DNA of 64,000 bases. It comes from Siphonodentalium dalli (taxonomy: Eukaryota; Mollusca; Scaphopoda; Gadilida; Siphonodentaliidae). Under the pieces are notes generated by a model, which made no database searches, was not told where the DNA came from, and saw nothing but the letters and a program-made list of their open reading frames with translations. Each line of letters begins with the position of its first letter. The first letter of the stretch is position 1. The position numbers and the translations under genes are program-made. The stretch spans positions 54,520,025 to 54,584,024 of the forward strand of contig CP136068.1 of NCBI GenBank assembly GCA_032622095.1, in the 5' to 3' direction. Positions 34,107 through 48,600 of this stretch are shown in pieces.

Positions 34107-34241
34107 TTATATATAAATATAACATGGTGTCACACCATACACGGTAGGATTATTATATATAAATATAACATGGTGTCACACCATACACGGTAGGATTATA
34201 TATAAATATAACATGGTGTCACACCATACACGGTAGGATTA
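34107..34241. repeat. 46 bp tandem repeat, left part (3 units)
   Basis: The unit contains TATATATAAATATAACATGG, the 15 bp palindrome ATGGTGTCACACCAT and ACGGTAGGATTA. Spacing is 46 bp then 43 bp. The array is cut at 34241 by the Helitron-like insertion and continues at 37073. Confidence 0.9.
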
Positions 34242-37072
34242 TCTATATCTATATTTGCGAATGTCTGTCTGTCTGTCTGTCTGTGTTCTATCGAAATTCA
34301 CAGGGGACCATCTAGATGATGCCAAAGGGGTCTACTAGGAGTAGCTTTTCACGAGAAAGATAATGGTCGGGGTTAGAATTTTATAAAGTGACGCCGTTGT
34401 TGTCAGGGGCAGAAAAGGGGGAGAGGCAGAACATTTTTTTGTCGCCGATTGCCACCAAACTTATATATAATCATCCCCATAATATGAGGAATCTAATGGC
34501 GTGGTTTAAATATGCAAAAGTCGCGCCGTTCGCGTCAGGGGTGCCCGGAAGGCGGGGGGACAGATGATTTTTTTTCTGTCGCCGATTGCCACGAAACTTA
34601 CATATAATCATCCCCATGATATGAAGAATCCAATGGTGTGGTTTAAATATATCAAAAGTGGCGTCGTTTGAGTCAGGGATGAACGGAAGGGGAGAGGGCC
34701 ACCAAAATTGATAAAACTAATTTTAGCGCCGATTTCCACCAAATTGATATATATTCTTCTTCATGATACAAGGAATCTAATTGTGCGATTTAACAACGCC
34801 AAATTGTTGTTTTGGGATGAGAGATTGGGAGGGGGGTGGGGACTAAATTTGCTAATAAGTCGCCGATATTGCCACCACATTTATACAAAATCATCCCCAT
34901 GGTATGAGGAGCCTGATGGTGTGGCTTTTATCTGTCAAATGTGGCCTCATTCGAGTCAGGATTGCATTGAAAGGGACAGGGGCATCAAAATTGATGCACA
35001 ATGTTTTTAGCGCCAATTTCCACCAAATTGATACACTTTCTTATCCATGATACGAGGAATCTAATCGTGATTTAAAAACGCCATAGTGGTGCTGTGAGAG
35101 ATGGAGAGGGGAGGGATTGGCACCTAATTTGATAAAAAAATTGTTTAGTCGCCGATTATCATCAAACTTATAAACAATCATCTCCATGATATCAGGAGTG
35201 TAATCGTGTGGTTTAAGGATGTCACAAGTAGGGCCATTCGAGTCAGTGGTGTATAGAGATGAGAGGGACACAACAAATTATATCGATATGTTTAGTGCCG
35301 ATTTCCGCCAGATTGATACATATTCTTCTCCGTGATACGAGGAATCTTATCGTGTGGTTTAGATACACCAAATTGGTGCCATATGGGTGAGAGATATCGG
35401 GACCTTAAATTTGATACGAATTTGTATACTCGCCAATTTTCACCAAGTTCATATATATGCATCTCTAATCTCTAATGAGTCTTAGTGTGTGCAGCTTGAG
35501 TCCGAAATAGGGACGGGAGGGTCACAAAAACTGATACAAAATATTTTTAGTACCAATTACCATCAAATTCAGACACGTTCTTCTCAAATGATACAAGAAA
35601 TAAAATCGTGCTGTCTGTCTGTCTTTTTGTCTGTCTGTGTGCGTTCTATATATAACTTCACACGGTACAATCGAGATGGCACCAAGGCGTTCTAAGATGG
35701 GTAGCTTTTTACAAGGAAGATAATGGTGCGGGTTAAAATTTTCTAAAATGACGCTGTTGGTGGGTGAGGATATTTAAAAAATATGGTGAAATAGTTTTTT
35801 CGCTGATTTCCACCAAACGAATACATAATCACCTTCGCAATATGGCGTTGTTCGAGTCAGCGTTGCATCAACAATTGATTAAATAAACCAAATTCCCCAA
35901 AATTCATACACGTTTTTCTCTAATGATATACCATGAATTAAATCACATTTGGTGTCGTTTGCGTCACGGATGGCGAGCGGATATGCACTATCATTGATAA
36001 GATTGCTATTCGCCGATATCCGCATATAAGTTATATACAGTCACCAGGCCATCTCCATATCATTTTAAGTAGTTGGGCGTTCACATTTCATAATCCCGAC
36101 ATATGGTGACCCACATAAGTCACTTGAACAATTATATCTTCTTAAAAGTCATATTTATATGGGAATGGCAATCAAAGCATTCACACAATGATCTAGCAAA
36201 AAGAGATAACTAGAAGAAGCATTAAACGTATATTTATCATTCTATTGAAGAGATATATATATATATTCGTGCAAACTGAGAGACATCGAACCGTCAGAGG
36301 ATTGCATAGATATAATAACAAAATTTAGTCTGTTCCATTCAATACAGTTTCCACAAAAAGTTACAATTTGTCAAGAGATATGGAAGGCCTGTTCAAAATA
36401 GTGGTCACAGTGTGCAGTCAAATATAGTTTCTTCTGATATACAAGAAAATTCAGTTAGTAGCACAAGACTTTTCAGGATTCTACCAATACTGACATCTGA
36501 CAAGGGTTTTAGAACAGACTCATCGACTGACATAAACAACTCAAAATCTCGCTCTGTGCCTGGCACATGTAGCTGATATATGTGCGCAGCAACATTTCGT
36601 TTAAACTAAGAATATTTAGCCAATATATAGCACCATGAACAGAGGAGCACCTGGAAATTTCTTTGAAACATCTGTATCTTCATGGATATATGATAGCCAC
36701 GTGTCCTCGAGATCTTAGTCCAACCCACTAGATTGATTGATACATCTCAATATGTAAAACCCAATTATCATCTTTTATCGAACTAATGTGTATATGATGT
36801 TCATGTATCATATTATAATGTCTAATGTATACGCAGTTGTAAATAAATAAATACTTCATTATTGGTGGAACAGATTAATCGCGATAAACAGAATGACAAT
36901 TGACAAGGTGACCACTACTTATATTCCATGACTGTAATAATCATGTTTTGTGATGCTATTTGAATATACAATTTATGAGAAAACGTATAACAATTTAAGC
37001 AAGAGCATTCTCTATTCCCAACAAATATCCACAGCATACATTAACCTGTGCAACGCCGGGTAACCCTGCTAG
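34242..37072 (+). mobile_element. Helitron-like non-autonomous element, 2.83 kb, apparently complete
   Basis: It begins TC (after A) with TCTATATCTATATTTGCGAA and a TCTG microsatellite, and ends GCCGGGTAACCCTGCTAG before T. GGGTAACCC is a small hairpin just before the CTAG end. The body is a diverged tandem array of ~135 bp units, alternating GTCGCCGATTGCCACCAAAC and GCGCCGATTTCCACCAAATT types with ATGATA(C/T)GAGGAATCTAAT and GTCAGGGGTG motifs (about 34440-36010), then about 1 kb of unique AT-rich sequence. A second copy of the 5' module (TCTGTCTGTGT..GTTCTATAT, ATGGCACCAAGG) occurs near 35605-35760. No Rep/helicase frame is present, so it must depend on proteins from elsewhere. Confidence 0.75.
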
Positions 37073-37211
37073 TCATATATAAATATAACATGGTGTCACA
37101 CCATACACGGTAGGATTATTATATATAAATATAACATGGTGTCACACCATACACGGTAGGATTATTATATATAAATATAACATGGTGTCACATCATACAC
37201 GGTAGGATTAT
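37073..37211. repeat. 46 bp tandem repeat, right part (3 units)
   Basis: Same unit and orientation as 34107-34241, including the palindrome (one unit has ACATCAT instead of ACACCAT). With the left part it would form a single six-unit array without the insertion. Confidence 0.9.
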
Positions 37212-38143
37212 CATACATTTGTTATCGCAATTATATTTTTATCATGAAATCCAACAATAGCGAACTTAATAAAATGAGCATGGCGGCTATTTTTGTGACA
37301 TCATCAAATCCAAGCTGCAAAACAGTTCAGTCCCATCGATACGTTATGTCTGAACGCTGCCGGCATGTGTATTTATATTCTTAAAGTTAAAATTCATTCT
37401 GGCTTGATCTAGACAATTTTCAAATGAATATGTAATGTTCAGTTTCTCAGAATAATGCAGAATGAATTGTAACCTGCAAAAATCTCAAATAAATAAATGT
37501 GACAGTTTTTCACATTACGTGTCGGTGCGGCCAGCGATAAGTCCTGCGTAGGGGACTGAACTCTGCATGAATCTTGCATCAGACCACCCAGTCGCGACCA
37601 CAGGGAGTCTAAAAAATATTTGTTTCTGAACTATATACCATATACTTGCTCATGAGCATTGTCTCTATCTTTGTTCATAATTTTCCCACGGGAGTCGAAA
37701 ACCGAAAATAAGCGACTCTACTAGCCATGCTTATAAGTTCTTGACTATATAAGAGAAGGAAACGTGTGATAGTACAGATAAGAGGCACACATCTCTGCAC
37801 ATATTCCCTTATAACGCGAACTGTTATATAAGGCCGCATTGTGATGTCGTGGTCACGTGATATTTTCGTAGGTCACGTGTGTCTCTAACTACGATATTTT
37901 AACAAATATTAATATAAAGATGAAATTCAAATACAGCAACTTACCCAGCATGATATGTTCATCACAAGCTTATAACATAACAAAGTAGAAAAATACCCAA
38001 AAATACGGTTATACAGGGGTTATAGATTGAAGATGGCCACCAAGATCACGTGACCACTATGGGGTGGCCAACATGGTTGCAGCAGTCAATAGGTATATAT
38101 TACCGTCTAAATATAATTATCGACATAAAGACATTTTGCAATA
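37212..38143. other. Intergenic, no recognisable feature
   Basis: No gene or repeat recognised. Confidence 0.5.
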
Positions 38144-38786
38144 TTTAAAGGGGTACTGTACCCCAATTTCAATAAATTCCCGGTGACAATAGCGATCTAA
38201 TATCAATATTATTTTTTTAAATAACTAATTTGAGTCGACGATGTTTACTGAAAACGTTCCGGTTAACAGGCTATCATAAAAGTAAAATTGAATTATTTAA
38301 TATAAATTAATTTATGGCTGGAGTCATAAAATGGAGAATTATGCCATTACGAGTTACCGTTCTTGAAATCTCATCTGTTGCGTGTCTTTTATCGACAGCC
38401 GTTCGCGAACATTATTGAGTTGCAAACAAAACATGTTACCTGCAAAATGAAGGCCCGCTATAACCGATTCGGAGAAAGAAACAAGAGTCATAAAGAGTAA
38501 AGTATTTTTTATAGGGAGTGAGATTGTTGATGGAAGAGATTGAAGGCATTGCAGCTGTAAACAATGAACTTCCGGTTCTTCCTGCGACCTGCGTCTTCTC
38601 TGGTGAAGGTCAAAAACATGGCGCGTAGTTTGAAATCGTAATATTTTTGTTTCCAAGATCAATATTTTCTTCGCTAAATTAGGTCTATACGAAACTCGTA
38701 TAACACGAACACAATCTAACTTGAAAGTTATTTCAATGGGAGTAAATAAACAAATCGCCTATCTCTGTGTACAGTACCCCTTTAAA
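38144..38786. mobile_element. MITE with AAAGGGGTACTGTAC terminal inverted repeats, ~640 bp
   Basis: The left end TTTAAAGGGGTACTGTAC and the right end GTACAGTACCCCTTTAAA are perfect inverted copies (18 bp). The outer TTTAAA is self-complementary, so target duplication and terminus cannot be separated (TTAA or TTTAAA possible). The interior has a 102-codon minus frame (38354-38662) without recognisable similarity; I treat it as non-coding. Confidence 0.75.
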
Positions 38787-39608
38787 TTTAATGCATTTAT
38801 CCGTACATATACATATTTGTATACATGAACTGTGACCATACACAGAAGTGCATGGTAATCATCATGGTCACGTGACATCTTCAAATGTGGTTGTATATAG
38901 CACATATGGGCCGGGTATGAGTCGCTCCCTGAAATATGTCAACTAAAGGGCTATTCAAGCAGGGGCGCGAGCGTCGCGACTTCAGCTTCGACGCTCAATT
39001 AGGACAAACATAATATCACCGAGTTATTCACACGGCGTATATGCGACCAACATGTCAATCACTAGGATAGGATTTGTTTTTATTGAGCGACGCGATCAGT
39101 GCGTTTACTCGAGTGTTTTCGGGGTTTTTTTTCAATGACGGGGGGATAGACGAAGTCACCGAATGTGCAATCCATCAACATTGCCAAGTTCATTCGTTGC
39201 AAACAGAATGGCTGATTCAAATTCAATGTTCATAGTATAGCGGAAATATGAAGTATTATTATCCATCCCTTAACTAACACTATTTCTGATTGGGCAAAAG
39301 CCGTCACGTGATAATCCGGGAAAAGTCATAATCGGGACTCTGTGACATCACGAATTAACTATTGAGAAATTGATCGTCCAATATGACTTTTCACCACAAC
39401 CTGGACTCGTACAAGAAAAACACATACTGTACACAACATTGTATAATAACTTTATATTATGTAACACCACTCTGCCTCATATAAAACACACAGAACGTAT
39501 ATGGAATATGGATGGACATTGCATTCAAAAGACTATTCAGTGCCATTGACTCGACCTGTGTTGGACCAATGAGCCTATAGTTCTTTGTGAAAAATGACCA
39601 CATATTTA
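38787..39608. other. Intergenic flank of the giant array
   Basis: No gene recognised. Ordinary AT-rich sequence up to the abrupt array start. Confidence 0.5.
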
Positions 39609-42600
39609 CTATATTTGATGACTTAAATAATTGCTGCCACGTTTCCATTTGAAGTCTAAAACAAACGATGTGCCTCTGTGGTGGTGGTATGATGTGCCTC
39701 TATGGTGGTGGTATGATGTGCCTCTATGGTGGTGGTATGATGTGCCTCTATGGTGGTGGTATGATGTGCCTCTATGGTGGTGGTATGATGTGCCTCTATT
39801 GTGGTGGTATGATGTGCCTCTATGGTGGTGGTATGATGTGCCTCTATGGTGGTGGTATGATGTGCCTCTATGGTGGTGGTATGATGTGCCTCTATGGTGG
39901 TGGTATGATGTGCCTCTATGGTGGTGGTGGTATGATGTGCCTCTATGGTTGTGGTATGATGTGCCTCTATGGTGGTGGTATGATGTGCCTCTATGGTGGT
40001 GGTATGATGTGCCTCTATGGTGGTGGTATGATGTGCCTCTATGGTGGTGGTATGATGTGCCTCTATGGTGGTGGTATGATGTGCCTCTATGGTGGTGGTA
40101 TGATGTGCCTCTATGGTGGTGGTATGATGTGCCTCTATGGTGGTGGTGGTGGTATGATGTGCCTCTATGGTGGTGGTATGATGTGCCTCTATGGTGGTGG
40201 TGGTGGTATGATGTGCCTCTATTGTGGTGGTATGATGTGCCTCTATGGTGGTGGTGGTGGTATGATGTGCCTCTATGGTGGTGGTATGATGTGCCTCTAT
40301 GGTGGTGGTATGATGTGCCTCTATGGTGGTGGTATGATGTGCCTCTATGGTGGTGGTGGTGGTATGATGTGCCTCTATGGTGGTGGTATGATGTGCCTCT
40401 ATGGTGGTGGTATGATGTGCCTCTGTGGTGGTGGTATGATGTGCCTCTATGGTGGTGGTATGATGTGCCTCTATGGTGGTGGTATGATGTGCCTCTATGG
40501 TGGTGGTATGATGTGCCTCTATGGTGGTGGTATGATTTGCCTCTATGGTGGTGGTATGATGTGCCTCTATGGTGGTGGTATGATGTGCCTCTATGGTGGT
40601 GGTATGATGTGCCTCTATGGTGGTGGTATGATGTGCCTCTATGGTGGTGGTATGATGTGCCTCTGTGGTGGTGGTATGATGTGCCTCTGTGGTGGTGGTA
40701 TGATGTGCCTCTATGGTGGTGGTATGATGTGCCTCTATGGTGGTGGTATGATGTGCCTCTATGGTGGTGGTATGATGTGCCTCTATGGTGGTGGTATGAT
40801 GTGCCTCTATGGTGGTGGTATGATGTGCCTCTGTGGTGGTGGTATGATGTGCCTCTATGGTGGTGGTGGTATGATGTGCCTCGATGGTGGTGGTATGATG
40901 TGCCTCTATGGTGGTGGTATGATGTGCCTCTGTGGTGGTGGTATGATGTGCCTCTGTGGTGGTGGTATGATGTGCCTCTATGGTGGTGGTATGATGTGCC
41001 TCTATGGTGGTGGTATGATGTGCCTCTATGGTGGTGGTATGATGTGCCTCTATGGTGGTGGTATGATGTGCCTCTATGGTGGTGGTATGATGTGCCTCTA
41101 TGGTGGTGGTATGATGTGCCTCTATGGTGGTGGTATGATGTGCCTCTATGGTGGTGGTATGATGTGCCTCTATGGTGGTGGTATGATTTGCCTCTATGGT
41201 GGTGGTATGATGTGCCTCTATGGTGGTGGTATGATGTGCCTCTATTGTGGTGGTATGATGTGCCTCTATGGTGGTGGTATGATGTGCCTCTGTGGTGGTG
41301 GTATGATGTGCCTCTATGGTGGTGGTATGATGTGCCTCTGTGGTGGTGGTATGATGTGCCTCTATGGTGGTGGTATAATGTGCCTCTGTGGTGGTGGTAT
41401 GATGTGCCTCTATTGTGGTGGTATAATGTGCCTTTGTGGTGGTGGTATGATGTGCCTCTGTCGTGGTGGTATGATGTGCCTCTATGGTGGTGGTATGATG
41501 TGCCTCTATGGTGGTGGTATGATGTGCCTCTATGGTGGTGGTATGATGTGCCTCTATGGTGGTGGTATGATGTGCCTCTATGGTGGTGGTATGATGTGCC
41601 TCTATGGTGGTGGTATGATTTGCCTCTATGGTGGTGGTATGATGTGCCTCTATGGTGGTGGTATGATGTGCCTCTATTGTGGTGGTATGATGTGCCTCTA
41701 TGGTGGTGGTATGATGTGCCTCTGTGGTGGTGGTATGATGTGCCTCTATGGTGGTGGTATGATGTGCCTCTATGGTGGTGGTATGATGTGCCTCTATGGT
41801 GGTGGTATGATGTGCCTCTATGGTGGTGGTATGATGTGCCTCTGTGGTGGTGGTATGATGTGCCTCTATGGTGGTGGTATGATGTGCCTCTATGGTGGTG
41901 GTATGATGTGCCTCTATTGTGGTGGTATGATGTGCCTCTATGGTGGTGGTATGATGTGCCTCTATGGTGGTGGTATGATGTGCCTCTATGGTGGTGGTAT
42001 GATGTGCCTCTGTGGTGGTGGTATGATGTGCCTCTATGGTGGTGGTATAATGTGCCTCTGTGGTGGTGGTATGATGTGCCTCTATTGTGGTGGTATAATG
42101 TGCCTTTGTGGTGGTGGTATGATGTGCCTCTGTCGTGGTGGTATGATGTGCCTCTATGGTGGTGGTATGATGTGCCTCTATGGTGGTGGTATGATGTGCC
42201 TCTATGGTGGTGGTATGATGTGCCTCTATTGTGGTGGTATGATGTGCCTCTATTGTGGTGGTATAATGTGCCTCTGTGGTGGTGGTATGATGTGCCTCTG
42301 TCGTGGTGGTATGATGTGCCTCTATGGTGGTGGTATGATGTGCCTCTGTTGTGGTGGTATGATGTGCCTCTGTGGTGGTGGTATGATGTGCCTCTATGGT
42401 GGTGGTATGATGTGCCTCTATGGTGGTGGTATGATGTGCCTCTATTGTGGTGGTATGATGTGCCTCTATGGTGGTGGTGGTATGATGTGCCTCTATGGTG
42501 GTGGTATGATGTGCCTATATGGTGGTGGTATGATGTGCCTCTATGGTGGTGGTATGATGTGCCTCTATGGTGGTGGTATGATGTGCCTCTATGGTGGTGG

Positions 42601-45600
42601 TATGATGTGCCTCTATGGTGGTGGTATGATGTGCCTCTATTGTGGTGGTATGATGTGCCTCTATGGTGGTGGTGGTATGATGTGCCTCTATGGTGGTGGT
42701 ATGATGTGCCTCTATGGTGGTGGTATGATGTGCCTCTATTGTGGTGGTATGATGTGCCTCTATGGTGGTGGTATGATGTGCCTCTATGGTGGTGGTATGA
42801 TGTGCCTCTATGGTGGTGGTGGTATGATGTGCCTCTATGGTGGTGGTATGATGTGCCTCTGTGGTGGTGGTATGATGTGCCTCTATGGTGGTGGTATGAT
42901 GTGCCTCCGTGGTGGTGGTATGATGTGCCTCTATTGTGGTGGTATGATGTGCCTCTGTGGTGGTGGTATGATGTGCCTCTATGGTGGTGGTATGATGTGC
43001 CTCTATGGTGGTGGTATGATGTGCCTCTATTGTGGTGGTATGATGTGCCTCTGTGGTGGTGGTATGATGTGCCTCTATGGTGGTGGTATGATGTGCCTCT
43101 GTGGTGGTGGTATGATGTGCCTCTGTGGTGGTGGTATGATGTGCCTCTATTGTGGTGGTATGATGTGCCTCTGTGGTGGTGGTATGATGTGCCTCTGTGG
43201 TGGTGGTATGATGTGCCTCTATGGTGGTGGTATGATGTGCCTCCGTGGTGGTGGTATGATGTGCCTCTATTGTGGTGGTATGATGTGCCTCTATGGTGGT
43301 GGTATGATGTGCCTCTATGGTGGTGGTGGTATGATGTGCCTCTATGGTGGTGGTATGATGTGCCTCTATGGTGGTGGTATGATGTGCCTCTGTGGTGGTG
43401 GTATGATGTGCCTCTATGGTGGTGGTATGATGTGCCTCTGTGGTGGTGGTATGATGTGCCTCTATGGTGGTGGTATGATGTGCCTCTGTGGTGGTGGTAT
43501 GATGTGCCTCTATGGTGGTGGTATGATGTGCCTCTATGGTGGTGGTATGATGTGCCTCTATGGTGGTGGTATAATGTGCCTCTGTGGTGGTGGTATGATG
43601 TGCCTCTATGGTGGTGGTATGATGTGCCTCTATTGTGGTGGTATGATGTGCCTCTATGGTGGTGGTATGATGTGCCTCTATTGTGGTGGTATGATGTGCC
43701 TCTATTGTGGTGGTATGATGTGCCTCTATTGTGGTGGTATGATGTGCCTCTATGGTGGTGGTATGATGTGCCTCTATTGTGGTGGTATGATGTGCCCCTA
43801 TTGTGGTGGTATGATGTGCCTCTATGGTGGTGGTATGATGTGCCTCTATTGTGGTGGTATGATGTGCCTCTATGGTGGTGGTATGATGTGCCTCTATGGT
43901 GGTGGTATGATGTGCCTCTATGGTGGTGGTATGATGTGCCTCTGTGGTGGTGGTATGATGTGCCTCTATGGTGGTGGTATGATGTGCCTCTATTGTGGTG
44001 GTATAATGTGCCTCTGTGGTGGTGGTATGATGTGCCTCTATGGTGGTGGTATGATGTGCCTCTATTGTGGTGGTATGATGTGCCTCTATTGTGGTGGTAT
44101 GATGTGCCTCTATGGTGGTGGTATGATGTGCCTCTATTGTGGTGGTATGATGTGCCCCTATTGTGGTGGTATGATGTGCCTCTATGGTGGTGGTATGATG
44201 TGCCTCTATTGTGGTGGTATGATGTGCCTCTATGGTGGTGGTATGATGTGCCTCTATGGTGGTGGTATGATGTGCCTCTATGGTGGTGGTATGATGTGCC
44301 TCTGTGGTGGTGGTATGATGTGCCTCTATGGTGGTGGTATGATGTGCCTCTATTGTGGTGGTATAATGTGCCTCTGTGGTGGTGGTATGATGTGCCTCTA
44401 TGGTGGTGGTATGATGTGCCTCTATGGTGGTGGTATGATGTGCCTCGATGGTGGTGGTATGATGTGCCTCTATTGTGGTGGTATGATGTGCCTCTATTGT
44501 GGTGGTATGATGTGCCTCTATTGTGGTGGTATAATGTGCCTCTATGGTGGTGGTATGATGTGCCTCTGTGGTGGTGGTATGATGTGCCTCTATGGTGGTG
44601 GTATGATGTGCCTCTATGGTGGTGGTATGATGTGCCTCTATGGTGGTGGTATAATGTGCCTCTGTGGTGGTGGTATGATGTGCCTCTATGGTGGTGGTAT
44701 GATGTGCCTCTATGGTGGTGGTATGATGTGCCTCTGTGGTGGTGGTATGATGTGCCTCTATGGTGGTGGTATGATGTGCCTCTATGGTGGTGGTATAATG
44801 TGCCTCTGTGGTGGTGGTATGATGTGCCTCTATGGTGGTGGTATGATGTGCCTCTATTGTGGTGGTATGATGTGCCTCTATGGTGGTGGTATGATGTGCC
44901 TCTATTGTGGTGGTATAATGTGCCTCTGTGGTGGTGGTATGATGTGCCTCTATGGTGGTGGTATGATGTGCCTCTGTGGTGGTGGTATGATGTGCCTCTA
45001 TGGTGGTGGTATGATGTGCCTCTGTGGTGGTGGTATGATGTGCCTCTATGGTGGTGGTGGTATGATGTGCCTCTGTGGTGGTGGTATGATGTGCCTCTAT
45101 GGTGGTGGTATGATGTGCCTCTATGGTTGTGGTATGGTGTGCCTCTATGGTGGTGGTATGATGTGCCTCTATGGTGGTGGTATGATGTGCCTCTATGGTG
45201 GTGGTATGATTTGCCTCTATGGTGGTGGTATGATGTGCCTCTATGGTGGTGGTATGATGTGCCTCTGTTGTGGTGGTATGATGTGCCTCTATGGTGGTGG
45301 TATGATGTGCCTCTATGGTGGTGGTATGATTTGCCTCTATGGTGGTGGTATGATTTGCCTCTATGGTGGTGGTATGATGTGCCTCTATGGTGGTGGTATG
45401 ATGTGCCTCTGTTGTGGTGGTATGATGTGACCCTGTGGTGGTGGTATGATGTGCCTCTATGGTGGTGGTATGATGTGCCTCTATGGTGGTGGTATGATGT
45501 GCCTCTGTGGTGGTGGTATGATGTGCCTCTATGGTGGTGGTATGATGTGCCTCTATGGTGGTGGTATGATGTGCCTCTATGGTGGTGGTATGATGTGCCT

Positions 45601-48600
45601 CTATGGTGGTGGTATGATGTGCCTCTATGGTGGTGGTATGATGTGCATCTATTGTGGTGGTATGATGTGCCTCTATGGTGGTGGTATGATGTGCCTCTGT
45701 GGTGGTGGTATGATGTGCCTCTGTGGTGGTGGTATGATGTGCCTCTGTGGTGGTGGTATGATGTGCCTCTGTGGTGGTGGTATGATTTGCCTCTATGGTG
45801 GTGGTATGATTTGCCTCTATGGTGGTGGTATGATGTGCCTCTATGGTGGTGGTATGATGTGCCTCTGTTGTGGTGGTATGATGTGACCCTGTGGTGGTGG
45901 TATGATGTGCCTCTATGGTGGTGGTATGATGTGCCTCTATGGTGGTGGTATGATGTGCCTCTGTGGTGGTGGTATGATGTGCCTCTATGGTGGTGGTATG
46001 ATGTGCCTCTATGGTGGTGGTATGATGTGCCTCTATGGTGGTGGTATGATGTGCCTCTATGGTGGTGGTATGATGTGCCTCTATGGTGGTGGTATGATGT
46101 GCATCTATTGTGGTGGTATGATGTGCCTCTATGGTGGTGGTATGATGTGCCTCTGTGGTGGTGGTATGATGTGCCTCTGTGGTGGTGGTATGATGTGCCT
46201 CTATGGTGGTGGTATGATTTGCCTCTATGGTGGTGGTATGATGTGCATCTATGGTGGTGGTATGATGTGCCTCTATGGTGGTGGTGGTATGATGTGCCTC
46301 TATGGTGGTGGTATGATGTGCCTCTATGGTGGTGGTGGTATGATGTGCCTCTATGGTGGTGGTATGATGTGCCTCTATGGTGGTGGTGGTATGATGTGCC
46401 TCTATGGTGGTGGTATGATGTGCCTCTATGGTGGTGGTATGATGTGCCTCTATGGTGGTGGTGGTGGTGGTATGATGTGCCTCTATGGTGGTGGTATGAT
46501 GTGCCTCTATGGTGGTGGTATGATGTGCCTCTATGGTGGTGGTGGTATGATGTGCCTCTATGGTGGTGGTATGATGTGCCTCTATGGTGGTGGTGGTATG
46601 ATGTGCCTCTATGGTGGTGGTATGATGTGCCTCTATGGTGGTGGTATGATGTGCCTCTATGGTGGTGGTATGATGTGCCTCTATGGTGGTGGTGGTATGA
46701 TGTGCCTCTATGGTGGTGGTATGATGTGCCTCTATGGTGGTGGTGGTATGATGTGCCTCTATGGTGGTGGTATGATGTGCCTCTATGGTGGTGGTATGAT
46801 GTGCCTCTATGGTGGTGGTATGATGTGCCTCTATGGTGGTGGTATGATGTGCCTCTATGGTGGTGGTATGATGTGCCTCTATGGTGGTGGTATGATGTGC
46901 CTCTATGGTGGTGGTATGATGTGCCTCTATGGTGGTGGTATGATGTGCCTCTATGGTGGTGGTATGATGTGCCTCTATGGTGGTGGTATGATGTGCCTCT
47001 GTTGTGGTGGTATGATGTGCCTCTATGGTGGTGGTATGATTTGCCTCTATGGTGGTGGTATGATGTGCCTCTATGGTGGTGGTATGATGTGCCTCTATGG
47101 TGGTGGTATGATGTGCCTCTATGGTGGTGGTATGATGTGCCTCTATGGTGGTGGTATGATGTGCCTCTATGGTGGTGGTATGATTTGCCTCTATGGTGGT
47201 GGTATGATGTGCCTCTATGGTGGTGGTATGATGTGCCTCTATTGTGGTGGTATGATGTGCCTCTATGGTGGTGGTATGATGTGCCTCTGTGGTGGTGGTA
47301 TGATGTGCCTCTATGGTGGTGGTATGATTTGCCTATATGGTGGTGGTATGATGTGCCTCTATGGTGGTGGTATGATGTGCCTCTATGGTGGTGGTATGAT
47401 GTGCCTCTGTGGTGGTGGTATGATGTGCCTCTATGGTGGTGGTATGATGTGCCTCTATGGTGGTGGTATGATGTGCCTCTATTGTGGTGGTATGATGTGC
47501 CTCTATGGTGGTGGTATGATGTGCCTCTATGGTGGTGGTATGATGTGCCTCTATGGTGGTGGTATGATGTGCCTCTGTGGTGGTGGTATGATGTGCCTCT
47601 ATGGTGGTGGTATGATGTGCCTCTGTGGTGGTGGTATGATGTGCCTCTATTGTGGTGGTATAATGTGCCTCTGTGGTGGTGGTATGATGTGCCTCTGTCG
47701 TGGTGGTATGATGTGCCTCTATGGTGGTGGTATGATGTGCCTCTATGGTGGTGGTATGATGTGCCTCTATGGTGGTGGTATGATGTGCCTCTATTGTGGT
47801 GGTATGATGTGCCTCTATTGTGGTGGTATAATGTGCCTCTGTGGTGGTGGTATGATGTGCCTCTGTCGTGGTGGTATGATGTGCCTCTATGGTGGTGGTA
47901 TGATGTGCCTCTGTTGTGGTGGTATGATGTGCCTCTGTGGTGGTGGTATGATGTGCCTCTATGGTGGTGGTATGATGTGCCTCTATGGTGGTGGTATGAT
48001 GTGCCTCTATTGTGGTGGTATGATGTGCCTCTATGGTGGTGGTGGTATGATGTGCCTCTATGGTGGTGGTATGATGTGCCTCTATGGTGGTGGTATGATG
48101 TGCCTCTATGGTGGTGGTATGATGTGCCTCTATGGTGGTGGTGGTATGATGTGCCTCTATGGTGGTGGTATGATGTGCCTCTGTGGTGGTGGTATGATGT
48201 GCCTCTATGGTGGTGGTATGATGTGCCTCCGTGGTGGTGGTATGATGTGCCTCTATTGTGGTGGTATGATGTGCCTCTGTGGTGGTGGTATGATGTGCCT
48301 CTGTGGTGGTGGTATGATGTGCCTCTATGGTGGTGGTATGATGTGCCTCTGTGGTGGTGGTATGATGTGCCTCTGTGGTGGTGGTATGATGTGCCTCTAT
48401 TGTGGTGGTATGATGTGCCTCTGTGGTGGTGGTATGATGTGCCTCTGTGGTGGTGGTATGATGTGCCTCTATGGTGGTGGTATGATGTGCCTCCGTGGTG
48501 GTGGTATGATGTGCCTCTATTGTGGTGGTATGATGTGCCTCTATGGTGGTGGTATGATGTGCCTCTGTGGTGGTGGTATGATGTGCCTCTATGGTGGTGG

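Noticed and set aside
38354-38662. 102-codon minus frame inside the AAAGGGGTACTGTAC MITE
   Set aside because: No recognisable domain, biased composition and location inside a small TIR element. Probably chance.
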